Shown: positions 1 to 11,115 of the stretch, piece by piece | How the letters are laid out: each line of letters starts with the position of its first letter | How positions within the stretch are numbered: position 1 is the first letter of the stretch | Source: Zantedeschia hybrid cultivar | Taxonomy: Eukaryota > Streptophyta > Magnoliopsida > Alismatales > Araceae | DNA length: 64,000 nucleotides | Assembly: GCA_030544215.1 (NCBI GenBank) | Contig: JARZZO010000014.1 | Location: 41,755,734-41,819,733, forward strand | Direction: 5' to 3' | The notes under the pieces: model-generated | Databases searched by the model: none | Seen by the model: the letters and a program-made list of their open reading frames with translations, nothing else | What the model was told of the DNA's origin: nothing | Program-made: the position numbers and the translations under genes

Positions 1-70
1 GGACATCTTGCAGGTGGTGTTGGAATTCTAGGAGGGGAAGGGTCCTTCGAGGGGTGTTCATAAGATATTA

Positions 71-205
71 TTTGTGTTAATTCCAAAGAAAGAGGGAGCA
101 AACAGACTCAAGGACTTTAGACCCATCAGTTTATTGAATGGTATATATAAGATCATTACCAAAATGATGGTTGTAGAGGTTGGAAACTAGGTTAAACATC
201 AGCTG
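71..205 (+). pseudogene. LINE (non-LTR) reverse transcriptase fragment
   Basis: The plus strand reads a short run typical of the start of the plant LINE reverse transcriptase domain: a VLIPKK-type start, then GA, then LKDFRPISL, then NGIYKIITK. This motif order is characteristic of non-LTR RT. It reaches a stop near 200 and I find no upstream endonuclease or downstream RT palm within the window. The element continues off the left edge or is truncated. It is a dead fragment. Confidence 0.75.
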
Positions 206-1389
206 TCAAATCACTCTACACTCTAGGGCAGAGATATAAGGAGATGTAAGGAAACCCTCCAAGAAAGTAGCATGCAATCACACAAAGAAAGAGCAGTCAT
301 GGGAGCCTGGAGATTTCCCACGAAAATGCTCCGATGCTTAAGACAGTTCTAGGGTATAAAGAGCTTAGGCAAGGTTGGAACTTTTCTCTAAATTAGGTGT
401 GTCAGAATGTAGCTACCTTTTCTCTAATGTGTTAGGTCCCCTTATATGTCCCCTCGAATGGGTGCAAGAGTTTGGTTATCAATCAAGTACCTATGTTCAC
501 CATCAATAATGCAGCATGTAAGGCATGCAACCTTTATGGCGTTATAGGATTTAATGACCCCTTAAATGTCTGATGTGATATGAGGGATATTGTCCCTTAA
601 CCCTTTAAGGGACTATAACTTGGCTTTAAGCAATGCCAGTCTCGACATTTACAATATTGAGAGAATGTTCGACGATGACTATTTGATAGAACTTGATCTC
701 AGCCTGTCGCTATCTTACACATGTCCCTTTTCTCCACTTATTGAGTCTCTCTTTGATTCTGACATCGGGCGATTTGCCAAGTGAGCACCTCTTTGGTTCC
801 CAAGGAGAAGAGACATGTGGAGTCAACCTCATGTATTGAGAGGAACCTCAAGGCTTTAGGCGAACTGGGCCCCCAGTCCCACCCGAGAACCATCTAATGA
901 TTGCCAAGAACAAAGACATGGCGGGCCGGGTGGTCCCAGCCCCCGACACAGCATTTCTAGATACCAGACTTTGCCGGCAGAGGAAAGCAGCAGCAAAAGC
1001 CAAGTCGCCAGGAAATCAACACTAACCTATGGAGCCCGACAAAGAAGGAGCTTCCAAGAGTACAAAATTTGCCAACTTTGGTGACCAAACAACTCCCAAC
1101 TTCTCCACCAAGTTGGGCTCAACTTGTAATAATTGTTGAGGCATAAGTGTCACCCCATCAGATTCTACTTAGGCATCAACCTTGGTTCCTGCTGCCAAGT
1201 CCATTGTTTGGTGGCCCACACGACAGTGACCAGAGATGATTGATTAGCAGAGGGGGTAGCAGCCATGAAACTTGCTAAAGGGATTCTTCTCCCCAAGGAC
1301 AAGGAGACAAAATCCCAGGATCTTAGTGTGGTTGCCCTAATTGCTATGAAGTCAAGCTCCAAGTAACGATGCATGACCTTATCCTGCCA
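206..1389. other. Non-coding or decayed DNA, no gene seen
   Basis: No convincing coding sequence. From about 780 the plus strand can be read as a proline- and lysine-rich stretch with many stops, which may be the decayed upstream part of the coiled-coil retroelement protein that follows. The only longer open stretch here (590-784) matches nothing I recognise. Confidence 0.4.
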
Positions 1390-1800
1390 TAAAACTTCAG
1401 GAAGCCCTCCAAGAAGGTGGAGGATTTGGCAGCCGACAATGACAAGCTCAAAGCTCAAGTGGCAGATACGGTGCAAGCCACCCAGAGCATCAAAGATAAG
1501 GCTGCCAAGATGCCACCTGGCAAGAATCAGTTGACTACAGTAGAGGAGGAAAGGAAGAAAGTAGAGAAGGTGAAAGCTGAGGCAGAGAGGCAGCTGGCAG
1601 AGGCCCTTGCTCAGGCAGAGAAAACAGAGGAAAGGGTAGTAGCAGCGGTAGATGATTACAAGAAGATAAGGATCACAAGATGATCTTAACGAGTGCCTTA
1701 CCAATGTATGAGGCAGGCATCAACAAAGGTTTCTTGAGTGGTTGGGAAGCCTCTCTCAGGAAGATGGAGCAGGAGTTTTAGATTAAGGGATATACAGCCT
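1390..1800 (+). pseudogene. Decayed plant retroelement protein with coiled coil
   Basis: The plus strand at 1417-1683 encodes about 88 residues of charged heptad-like sequence rich in Lys, Glu and Ala, as in a coiled coil. Just past its stop another frame continues with a GFLSGWEASLRKM-like string. The order long coiled coil, DDYK-type segment, then a G-F-x-x-G-W segment resembles the C-terminal part of the 'putative gypsy type' proteins common in plant genomes. The frame changes and stops show it is not functional. The minus-strand open frame over 1165-1704 is a shadow of it. Family assignment is inference from pattern only. Confidence 0.4.
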
Positions 1801-2817
1801 AGTCTCTGGCCTTAAGCCCAACTTAGGTGCCTGTGACGAGGCTATTGCTGCTGCTAAGGCAAGGAGCCATCACAACATCTCAGGGTGCACTTGCAGATGA
1901 GGTTGCTTCTTTCATGATAGCAATCATGCGTATTCTTTTAAGCATATCTCAATTCAAAACCATGAGTCCGCCAAGTAGCTAGAGGGATTTTGGGACTTCG
2001 TCTAGAGCTGGACTACTATACATCAAGGTTATCCCACTGATGATTGATGAATCTTCCGTTTTATGCATGTGGGGTGGGAGAGTTTTCACTGGCTTGGATT
2101 CTAACTGACATTTCACTGGCTTAGAATTTTGTGTATTGTGTAGTCTTTTTGCATACATAGGTTACCATGTGAACATAATGTTCAATTGTGCTAAATAGAT
2201 GTACATGTTAATAGTTTCACTTAATAGTGAAATGTACGACCAAGCTTAAGAAGGTACCCAGAATCATGAGAATATTTTATTAATCAAAATCAAGCAGTAA
2301 TTACAACCAAGTTAAATAAATCAAACATAGCTAAGAAGAGGGGATAAGGCACAAGCTTGTTAAGTAACATACCCCATCTGATAATGAAAGTCATTGGTTG
2401 ATGAGTACTTTTTACAGCTAAGCTACTCAGAGTAAACTTACCAAACAAATTTTAAAAAATCTGTCATTACAGCTATATCTACTGATAGTATTATTTGAGG
2501 ATTAAAATATTAGAAAAAATTAGTTCTATACACAAATCTCTATAAACAACCTGTATATCCCTACTCTTAAGGAGACTGCTCTAATACATTTAAAATTGTC
2601 AAGCTCCTAACTAATATCCTCTAGGTAGGTAGCACCAACTAAGAGCCCAAGTGGAGCATATTCATGAAATTTCTCTAACGGTAGTAACAGTAGAAAGGAA
2701 AGGATATTCCCCAAAAGGATAATTAGATTGACTTCCATCTAAAATATTCACTTTCTTTCATGGTTGAAGCAACCGCTGACAGCAGCTGCTATTCCTGCCT
2801 CTAGGTGAGGACCGAGG

Positions 2818-2818
<1 letters not shown>
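1801..2818. other. AT-rich intergenic DNA, nothing recognised
   Basis: Low-complexity AT-rich sequence without open frames or terminal repeats that I can pair. Confidence 0.5.

Positions 2819-2903
<85 letters not shown>
2819..2903. repeat. Compound microsatellite (CT)n(TA)n
   Basis: About 16 CT units are followed directly by about 26 TA units. Open frames across it are artefacts of the repeat. Confidence 0.97.
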
Positions 2904-2906
<3 letters not shown>

Positions 2907-3623
2907 TCTATCTATCTCTCTTTCACACACATACACATAAAGAGTACCCTCTCCCTCCCCAACAACAGCTTGTCAACATGCTTAATAGCTAGGAGCTCTG
3001 CTAGCATCAGTGCTTAGTTCTGACTTGGGAGGGGATTGACAACCATTACCCCTCTCTCCGTCATGTGGGATTCTTTCCCTCTCTAGATGTATTGGTTAAA
3101 AACTGTAGCTTGATATCTCTTCAAAGGTTATTTGGCCATTTCATGCGTGGGTTAAGAATTAATTGACATGAAGCCAAATTAAAGAACTTGCAGCTAACAA
3201 TTGTAGAATGAGATATTGCCCAATCTAGATCAGGAACAGTAGGGGCCAATCTAATTCTACCACCTGAAAACTAGCCCTCATAAAAAGGAAAAAAATGGGA
3301 TTCACGACAAAATCAGAAGGCTAATCTGAGCCGATATAGCTTGGACAATGCTGATCCCGGCAAATCTCTATGCACAAATGAGGGGCTAAAAATCCCCCTA
3401 TTGTGGCCCTTACTATAAAAGAAAGGAAAGAAGGGGGTAGGTTACCAAGTTTACAATTGAGCCATAGACGCTGAAGCTACCATTGCCATCCACTACAATC
3501 ATTGATGCCATTGGACTCACCTTTGTCCTCTTCTTCATTTCTTGTCTTCTCTGAAGGGCTACAAGAGGAGGACTCATCTACATTACCCCATTTGGTGACC
3601 TTAAAAGACTAGGGATAAGAGGA
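2904..3623. other. Intergenic DNA, nothing recognised
   Basis: No coding pattern or terminal repeats seen. It ends at the target duplication of the hAT-type element. Confidence 0.5.
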
Positions 3624-3631
3624 GATAAGTC

Positions 3632-4308
3632 CAATGTTTTAAAAACACCTAGGCGGAATGAGTCGGCCAACCCCGTTACTGCCTAGGCAGCGAGGCAGGC
3701 GGCTCAATTCTGAGCCAACTACTTTTTCAGACTTTTTTTGAAGTTTTGATATATACTCTCTATTAATTGATAATGCTATCGACTATAGACATCTCATATT
3801 TACTTATATAAGCATCATAAAATAATAAAATATCAAATTCAAATATAAATCCTAATTTATTGCAAGTCAATAACTATTTTAAAGAATAATGCAGTATCGA
3901 ACACAAAGCTGTTATGCCAATATCTACACATGCGAGAATCATCTTTGGATCCCCATGACTGTCGCTGATTGCAGTTTTTAGGAGGAGGAAAGTCTCCACA
4001 TAGTTGTAGTCCCAGCTAGTTGCTATAGTAGGACAGACAAAGAGTTGTGTCCTAGGCGAAGACAAAGCAAACCTTTCATTGTGGCCTTTAAAGGTATGCC
4101 AAATGAATGAGATGTATTTATACAAAGGACAATTTTCAAGACCATGTATGAGTTATTGTAGAGCATAAAGGTCTTTCAACAAAAGGTGAAGATGTCCAAC
4201 TAAAATATCATAAAAGAAAATGAGTCGGTTTCCACCTAGGCGTGAATAGGGTGTGAACCAACTAGGCGGACCACTTGGTCGGCGAGGCGGCCGACTTTTA
4301 AATCACTG
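3632..4308. mobile_element. Non-autonomous hAT-type DNA transposon (677 bp)
   Basis: The ends are inverted: the left end reads CAATGTTTTAAAA and the right end, reverse-complemented, reads CAGTGATTTAAAA. The element is flanked by a perfect 8-bp direct repeat, GATAAGTC, at 3624-3631 and 4309-4316. Eight-bp duplications and short CA...TG termini are characteristic of the hAT superfamily. Subterminal regions on both sides are dense in CCTAGGCGG and GGCGAGGCGG motifs, as expected for transposase-binding subterminal repeats. There is no transposase coding, so it must have moved with enzyme supplied in trans. A minus-strand open frame inside (3874-4125) matches nothing I recognise. Confidence 0.88.
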
Positions 4309-4316
4309 GATAAGTC

Positions 4317-5653
4317 TGCCCTGTCCATCCATCATTATGAGCTTAAAGCTGGGGATAAGATAGGTTGGCAATAAGCCATCCATCATTTTAGGCTAGGTAT
4401 GAGAGGGGATAAGATGAGATAAAATGATATAAGTCTATTCCCCCTTATTCCTTATTATGGAGTTAAAGTTGGGCCCAAGTATGACGTTAAATTTGGGGAT
4501 AAGATAGGTTGGGGATAAGTTGTCCCACCTTAAAGGTTAAGGTTAAAAGGGGGTAAGAAGGAGTGGAATGGCTTATTCCAACCTACTTTCTTCTTCTTCT
4601 TTTTCTAATTGTACAAAACAAGCATTTACTTATAGATAAGATAGGGTTGGCTTATGATAAGATCAATTATGTTTATCAATAGATTGAAATGGCCGAGTTA
4701 GGGCAAATTGGGTTAAAAAGAGTAGGAAATTTATAAAACAAACCTTTGTGTCATATATTTGATTATATTCTATCAAAATACTTCCTTCATAACTATTTTT
4801 TATTTATAAACCTACCTTTTCATTTGTAATTTTTTTATTTGTAAATATGCTTTTTTCTGATGTTTTTATCATTAATTGACATTGGATCGACCTATCTTGA
4901 AAATTCAATCCTATCTGGATTCTAGATAAATATTGGGCATATGCAATCCAAATGCCTAATCTAGTTCAAAGTTCCTTGCTAATAGTGTGGATGTGTATTT
5001 AAGTATTTGAAGTTTTTAATGTTGCTAGACTAGCTTCTTTAAAAGTAAGTTGTTTACAAAGATCTGAGGCATTTGTAGACAATTTTCCCAAAAATCTTTA
5101 TAGCTGACTTGCTCTATGAGATACCAAGAGGAATAAAGTACACTTTTAATGAGATCCTCTGCAAGCATGTGAACATTCCTCCATAGCTTAGAGAGAGGAT
5201 TCACCTTTTTTGCCATCAATCCTCCTCTCAAATGTGCTTCAACTCCCTCTTCCATCTCCTCTTGAATGAAACTTAAATTGTAAATTAGAAAATATGCCTC
5301 ACTCCCCATATTCCATCTCATTCCCATTACCATTCATGTTCCCACTTTATGCTTCTGAACTACGTACCTCCATTCAAGCTAGTGATCAACCATTTTCCAC
5401 ATGCACAAGTGTGCATCATTGCCTGGATAATGTGTTTTACTTGGCTTCAAGCATCAAACATCATAGTGCATAAGGTTGTTGTATTCCAAAAGTCATCAAA
5501 GCTTTTTCCTCAGATTTCACTTTGAGCTAACCAAATTTCCAATGAAACAATGCCAATGCAGCTGTGCCTGCAAAGTGCCAGTACAAATGCATAGTTTTCC
5601 TCAAAAGATACACAAAATCTCCATTCTCACCCAACTTGTGTCTGACAGACACC
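4317..5653. other. AT-rich intergenic DNA with GGGATAAG-type repeats
   Basis: An 18-bp word, GGGGATAAGATAGGTTGG, occurs at 4351-4368 and again at 4495-4512, with looser GGGATAAG copies between and also left of the hAT element. The hAT element therefore probably landed inside an older repeat. A 102-codon minus-strand open frame at 5025-5333 has no recognisable domain. I do not call it a gene. Confidence 0.45.
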
Positions 5654-5795
5654 GGCTGAGCTTTAGCTCAGTTGGTACGGAGTGGACTTTGGGGAGGATT
5701 GGAGGAGGAGCACCATGGTTTCAAACCCGAGTGGATGTTGTTAACCATTTTTATGGACCGTGCCGTGCCACTAGGGCAGCAACCTTTAAAAAAAA
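5654..5795 (+). mobile_element. tRNA-headed SINE
   Basis: A perfect pol III box A (TAGCTCAGTTGG, 5664-5675) is followed about 42 nt later by a box B-like GGTTTCAAACCC (5717-5728), then a tRNA-unrelated body and an A8 tail at 5788-5795. Imperfect direct repeats flank it: TGTCTGACAGAC-like at about 5640 and TGTCTCTGATAGAC at 5796. Box order, length (about 140 bp), tail and flanking repeat fit a plant tRNA-derived SINE. The tRNA-like part does not fold as a complete tRNA, so it is not a tRNA gene. Confidence 0.72.
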
Positions 5796-6010
5796 TGTCT
5801 CTGATAGACCGATTTTGACTATTTTCCCATCAAAATTGAATCCCAAGGAGATAAGATTCATGCTCTTTGTCGACACGTTACCGAGGAGGGAGGGATTTTT
5901 CTTTCTATTCCAAGAACTGTTCCCTCCACAGACTCCATACCATACCCCAAGCAGGCCAAGCACTGAAAGATGGATACAAAGCCAGAAAAGAGACAGACGG
6001 AAGGACTCAC

Positions 6011-6593
6011 AATCAGGGTACACGATGGAGGTGTTTTGGATTCTGTCCATCTCCTTGTAAACATCCGATTCCAGGATCTCGTTGGCCATGGCCCTCCATG
6101 GAACATTGGACTTCTCCGCTGTGCTGCTCAGACAAAACAAGACCACACCAAATCACGCACACGCACACAAAAACAGACAACCCAACCAACTACCCAACTA
6201 CAAGAAGAAGAAGAAGAAGAAGGTTGAGAGAGAGAGAGAGGTGGTCCAAGGAGAGGGAATGCATCCACACCTGATGATGAGCTCCCTGGCTGCCATCTTC
6301 ATGAGGGAGTAGAGGGGCTTGAAAGAGATGAGAGCCCCCACCAGGCGGGAGAGTGGCGTCTCCCCCGCCCACCGTGGCCGCTCCAGTGGCCCTTCGTCCG
6401 CCGTGAGCGTTGCCATTACCATCCCGCTCCTATTGCTGCTCCTCCTCCTCCCCCCATCACCGGGATGTCTCCGATGAGGAAGCGGCGGAAACAGACGGGA
6501 CGGGCACCTTCGTGCGTCCTGGTGCGGACCGGGGAACGCCGTGGCGGCGATGGCGGCGGCGCCACCCGGGGGCTGCTTGGTGAGCAGAGCCAT
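6011..6593 (-). CDS. Methyltransferase-like plastid protein, first two exons only
   Basis: Minus-strand gene start. Exon 1 (6593 to 6271, 323 bp) starts MALLTKQPPGG and encodes a Ser/Arg/Pro-rich, acid-poor leader that looks like a plastid transit peptide. It then runs into a conserved stretch containing SRLVGALISFKPLYS and ARELII. A GTGTGG donor follows. Intron 1 is 147 bp (6124-6270). Exon 2 (6123 to 6011, 113 bp) contains TAEKSNVPW, EILESDVYKEM and ends at VYPD before a GTGAGT donor. The splice phases fit together (phase 2, then phase 1). From memory of plant proteomes, this segment order occurs near the N-terminus of a chloroplast SAM-dependent methyltransferase-like family. The SAM-binding domain itself is not seen here. 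I searched the minus strand down to position 1 by eye for the expected next exon and did not find it. The gene is therefore either truncated or has a long transposon-filled second intron running off the left edge. Confidence 0.58.
6202..6241. repeat. AAG and AG microsatellite in intron 1
   Basis: Seven AAG units (6202-6223) then about eight AG units (6226-6241). They lie in intron 1 of the minus-strand methyltransferase-like gene, where they read as pyrimidine-rich CTT/CT. Frames through it are artefacts. Confidence 0.9.
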
Positions 6594-6900
6594 GGCGGGT
6601 ATCGGCGGTGGGCGTGTCGTCGTTGCGGGCTGTAGTTCCTCCGGTGTAACATTTTCTTTTCCTCGTTCCCGCCCACGCCTGCAACGGGAATCTGGCGCTA
6701 TCCCGTGCCCGGAGCAAGCGGGCCTATGGCATGCGTACACGTGGACAAGGCGATTCCCCACCCCACGGGCTGCATCGACCCCCTGGCTTGCTGGCCGGCC
6801 CGTCCGCGGAAAACCGAGGGAGAGAACGGCAGATGCGAAGTTGTAGACGGTCTGAGAGGAGGCAAGTCCATCTGGGGGAGGAGGGCCCGGCTGTAAGGCT
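6594..6900 (-). promoter_or_regulatory. GC-rich 5' region of the methyltransferase-like gene
   Basis: The sequence upstream of the chosen start codon stays GC-rich to about 6890 and then drops abruptly to AT-rich DNA. It is the natural 5' UTR and promoter-proximal region of the minus-strand gene. The open frame continues upstream of the chosen ATG without family resemblance, which is why I start at 6593. I see no clear TATA box. Confidence 0.4.
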
Positions 6901-7393
6901 GGAATGAACCGCCATGTTTCTTTTTCACTTTTTTAGAAAATTTCTGATTGAAAATATAACATTTAAGGAATAAAATATTATTCAACAATTTTGATAAATA
7001 TCACAGTGCATGTCAATTGTCAAAACGCGGGATTTGGAGTGCAGCAAATTCCATGTTGAAGATTCCAACTTCTTGGAATCTTTGGTTGCATTATAACAAC
7101 ACTTTTTTATAAAAATATATTTTTATGATGAAAAAGTATAAAAATAGACATTTTAGTGAACATTTTCAAAATATATCTTGATAAAGATGCCCTTTGATGA
7201 ATATGATAAGAAAAAAATAGGTAGAGACCTTTTTTTTTACCTTGTAACGCACACGCTCGAGTGGACGATCCTACTTTCCCATCTCTCCCCGATCATCTCT
7301 GCTACTTTGTTCCCCCATGCTTCCCATCTCTGTTGTTGTGGTAGGGCAGCATCTGTTCCCCCATGCTCCTGATCTCTGTTGCCGTAGTAGGAC
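6901..7393. other. AT-rich spacer with a local direct duplication
   Basis: Mostly AT-rich. A roughly 40-bp segment beginning GTTCCCCCATGCT is present twice in tandem with changes, near 7310 and 7350. No gene seen. Confidence 0.5.
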
Positions 7394-7976
7394 TGTTACG
7401 CCCTAGGCTCTAACACCCATTAGTAACTCCTCTTAATAGGCCATTAGTTCAGATAAACAATAACAAAAGATTAGCAAGATGAGTGAGTCAGATAATTAAA
7501 ATAAGTCTGGGTTGAGAGCAATGAAACTTATATCAACCTATTAATCGATTTACTTAGGCGGTGCGACCCAATTGAGCGAAGTAGGTCGACTAACTTGCTT
7601 TCCATCGATTAACTTGACCACTTGATTAACTAAACTTGTCTATCTGCCGATTAAGTAACCCTTCTGATCAATTAAGCCATCTTCCTAGCGATTAAGTCAT
7701 CTGCCGATTGACTAACTTGTCCCTATTGACTAAGTAACTAAGTATTTACTAACTTACTTGTTTGGGATTGACTGGTCCACTAACTTACTGAATTAGGAAA
7801 TTAACATGTGTACTCCTGAAACTGAATTACAGCACGTCTTGGATAGCTTAAGGGAGGATCTTGGAGTCGGATCAAACGCAGATTTCTCATATCTTTTATA
7901 TTTTGTTTCCGGAATTAGTGTAAGAAGAATTCCAGTTTGATTTCATTTCCAATTTAGTTTCTACTCACAAGTAAAT
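7394..7976 (+). repeat. Possible left half of an old LTR
   Basis: Starts TGTTACGCCCTAGG and contains degenerate GATTAAGT/TTGACTAAC words. The other side of element 1 (56335-56935) ends GGGCGGTGACA. Together the two flanks could be one old solo LTR of about 1.2 kb (TGTTACG...GTGACA) into which element 1 inserted. I could not find a matching target duplication for it, so this is tentative. Confidence 0.3.
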
Positions 7977-9942
7977 TGTAAGGACTGAGATTTCGGATTT
8001 AGTTTTCGGGTCGGTTTCGATGTCGGAGCTCCTGGTCTGGGTCCTTATGAGCTTGGTGCATGGGCTCTTAATCGCGTCAAGCTGGCAAGACGTACTTTTG
8101 AAAGGCGTCAGCCGTGGGGGACGCGATTTAGGAGTCACGGGCGTCGGGGCGCATGTGTACGGTCCTAGTCTTGTCGTCTAATGGCGTCTTACATGGTCAA
8201 TACGATTTAGACATATGTCAGTGTACGACCATATCTTGTTGGCTGAACTGCGTCGTCTTAGGATGACGCGATTCAACTTGGTCGAGGTTGACGTCCCGAG
8301 CTATCCCTCCTTTCTTTCATTCTCTCATTTCCTCTCTCTCTCTTTTTCCTCTCCGCCTCTCCGTCGCCTTCTCTCCCTCTTCCTCTCCCAGTACTCCATT
8401 TTCCCTCTACCACCTCTCACCACTTCCACCGCTATCTCCATTGCGGCTTCTTCACTCTCCGAACGGTGGCCAACGTCTCGGTGAGGTGACGGCGTCCACG
8501 GTGGTACCAGCAGCGGCTTGCGGTGTGGCAGTTCGGCAACGAAGAGTTAGGAGGAGTTCAAGTAACCAGTAGGGTAACAATCCTCACATGTGTTTTAAAT
8601 GTTTTAATCCATAATTTCCCGCTTTTGAGCATGCTATGAATGTGTGGGGTTTTTTGGTAGAAGTGAGCATATTTTAAGGGTGTTTTTTAGTCAAAATGGA
8701 TATTTTTGAAATGGGAATAGCATGTTATTGTGGTTCATGGATTTTTCCCCTACTTCTATTTTGTGTTTTCATTCGTTTTGGGGAGAGAAGGACCTAGCAT
8801 TGTGGCTCAGTGGAGACCGAAGGGGAACTCGATTTCGGACGTGAAACGCGTCCACTCAGGGCGATGCAATTTGAAAGACGTCATCCTGAGTCGACGCAAA
8901 TTGGTTCCCCTGGGTCCCGAGGCCAAAGAGTGAGATAAGGCGCTAAATGACGTTGGCTATAGGTGACGCGATTCAGGCCAATATCCCCCGGGTCTCGAGG
9001 CTTGAGAGTGAAAAAAACTAGTTGAAAGGCGTCGACCTGAGTCGACGCGATTCAAGACAGAGCCTCATATTTCCTGCATTTAACATGTGTGATTACTATA
9101 CATTATGTCAATTAAATTCTTATATATTGTTAGAAGATCATGTTAAATGCATGCTTGAAATCATACATTATGTTAGGAATTTTCCATATGATTGGAATCG
9201 CATTGTATTGTGTTTATGCGATCATAGACCTAGAGTGACAGTTGTTGCGCTTGACACCCTATGTCGGTGTAGGAGTGATGCAGTGTCGGTGTGAGAGTGA
9301 CAAGATAGCGCCTAAGAGGAGAGGGTCACCTGGTGTACTCCGAGATAATAGCTAGTACCGGTGTGATAGCTTCGGAGTGCCACTCATGGTTGGGTGGAGG
9401 CAGAATCACCTAGAGCTAGATAGGCCGGAGTGGCCAGCGCGCTATCCGAGGGGTTGCTGTTCCGTCCTAATGGGTCGATGTTTTCCTAGTTGGCTTGATA
9501 GTTTCTTGTGTGTTCCTTTTCGGTGGACATGTGATTTATTTATCGCTTTACTATCTTGCCTATATATATATTCTCATTGTATAGTGACTGTGTGTGCATG
9601 TGTGGGAGGTGAGGATCGAGGGATTCCTACTGAGTTCATTCTAGTGTGACTCACTCCTTGCAGTTTCAAGTAAGGGTTCCCGACAAGTGTAGTGGTTGTG
9701 GGGGTTTCGTCTCAGGTTGCACGCTAGTAGCCACCTTTTCGGGGTATGTCCCGATATAGTTGTACTTTTAATTTCAGGCATGTATGCATAATTATTTACA
9801 GTTCAATGTTGCGTGGAATGTTTATCTTAGTTTATCATTTATTTTTCAGACTTATTTGATATCCTAGTTTGGTTCCTAATTTTAATGATTCGGTACCCAT
9901 TTAGTAATTGAATCCCTTATTATAGGGTGACGGGTCGTTACA
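7977..9942 (+). repeat. Element 1, 5' LTR
   Basis: Begins TGTAAGGACTGAG and ends GGGTCGTTACA, 1966 bp. It contains several short palindromic modules of the GGCGTCGNC...GNCGACGC type, for example 9024-9053, where TTGAA/TTCAA outer arms and GCGTCGAC/GTCGACGC inner arms surround CTGA. Open frames inside (8215-8572, 9022-9649) are not genes. Confidence 0.9.
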
Positions 9943-9944
9943 GT

Positions 9945-9956
9945 TGGTATCAGAGC
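9945..9956 (+). promoter_or_regulatory. Element 1 primer-binding site (initiator tRNA-Met)
   Basis: TGGTATCAGAGC, two bases after the LTR end, complementary to the 3' end of plant initiator tRNA-Met. This is the usual primer of chromoviruses. Confidence 0.92.
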
Positions 9957-10098
9957 ATTTGGTCTGGCAAATAGATGAATAACTAGGTTAAATACCATAT
10001 TTCAGCAAATTAATACATTCTCCCGTACATGCACGGCAGTAGCTTAGGTTTTGGGCTTTAGTTAGAGGTTTCCAATTCTTCTGATTGTAGGCGCTTAG

Positions 10099-11115
10099 AT
10101 GGCTCATAGAAAGAGGGTACCCGTTATTCAAGATCAGGGAGATGTTTCTAGTGGGTCTGAGGTCAGTAGGCAGAATATGGAACGCTTTGTAGAGGCGATG
10201 ATGGAGACGATGACTAGATATCAGGCTCGAGATCCTAGTGAGAGTTAGAGTGCTCAGGGAAAGTTGAGGCCGCCTCATTTCACTGGTCGTCCAGACCCTG
10301 ATGAGGCAACTCATTGGCTGAAGGAGATGGAGAAGACTTCCGATACTCTAGACTGTGTGGCAGTTGAGAGGATCCCGTTGGCCACCTTCATGTTGAAGGA
10401 TGATGTCTATGATTGGTGGACCACCTTGAAGAATAGGACTTATACAGATAAGAATCTCAGGGAGATTCCATGGGAGACATTTGTGAAGGAGTTCAACAAG
10501 CAATACTTCTCCAGACATATTCAGAAAGCTAAGGAGAGGGAGTTTATGGAGTTGACCAAAAGGAGCATGACAGTCCTCGAGTATCAGATGAAGTTTGTCT
10601 CTTTAGGGAGATTTGTGCCCTTCATTTCAGAGGATGAGGAGCGACGGACCGAAAGGTTAGTTGACGGGTCGAGGTTAACGGGCCGCGGTTCAACTTGAAG
10701 AGCTTGGTGGCATCCCACTGTTGTTCAGTCTTAGCTTCGGCATTATAGTGTGTAGCAACAGTGGAGGCGCAACATGACAAGATGGCTTGGAAGAGGGGAT
10801 TGGCAGCTTAGGGACCGGCATACGGCAAGGAGAAGACTGCAGCAGCAGCTCCTTCATCCGGTGCGGCATCGTCTTCGCTTGGCTCCAGATTTAGGAGGTT
10901 CTTTCGAGGCAACAGTGGCAGCAGCGGCAATAGTAGACCTAGGCAGATCCAGTAGAGTCAGTCGGCATCCAATGCATAGCAGGAGGCAGCCCAGAGAGTT
11001 CCAGCGACTTATCGTCATTATGGCGGTACTCACGATGGGACTCAGTGTCCCGCATTTTCAGGGAAATGCTATACTTGTGGCCAGCAAGGCCATTTAGCAA
11101 GGAGTTGCCCGCAGA
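10099..11115 (+). pseudogene. Element 1 gag (capsid and zinc knuckle), broken
   Basis: Starts ATG at 10099 (MAHRKRV). After one in-frame stop near 10246 it reads the conserved retrotransposon gag domain: PPHFTGRPDPDEA, YDWWTTL, EFNKQYFSRH, then EFMEL and YQMKFVSLGRF. Near 10650 the frame shifts and the C-terminal part is scattered over other frames to a CX2CX4HX4C zinc knuckle (CYTCGQQGHLARSC) at about 11067-11108. Gag forms the cytoplasmic particle and binds genomic RNA through the knuckle. At least one stop and two frameshifts make it non-functional. It is the homologue of the element 2 gag at 14414. Confidence 0.85.

Noticed and set aside
1165..1704. 179-codon minus-strand frame
   Set aside because: Leu/Cys-rich shadow of the plus-strand coiled-coil coding remnant.
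3874..4125. 83-codon minus-strand frame inside the hAT element
   Set aside because: No similarity to hAT transposase or any family I recognise. Too short and compositionally plain.
5025..5333. 102-codon minus-strand frame downstream of the methyltransferase-like exons
   Set aside because: It does not contain the expected third-exon motifs and shows no known domain or splice context. Left uncalled.
5664..5730. tRNA gene
   Set aside because: Box A and box B are present but acceptor, anticodon and D-arm pairing cannot be formed, and an A-tail with flanking repeats follows. It is a SINE head.
6416..6988. Several GC-rich frames overlapping the methyltransferase exon 1 and its upstream region
   Set aside because: Shadow frames caused by high GC content. 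Only the frame with the conserved SRLVGALISFKPLYS segment is supported.
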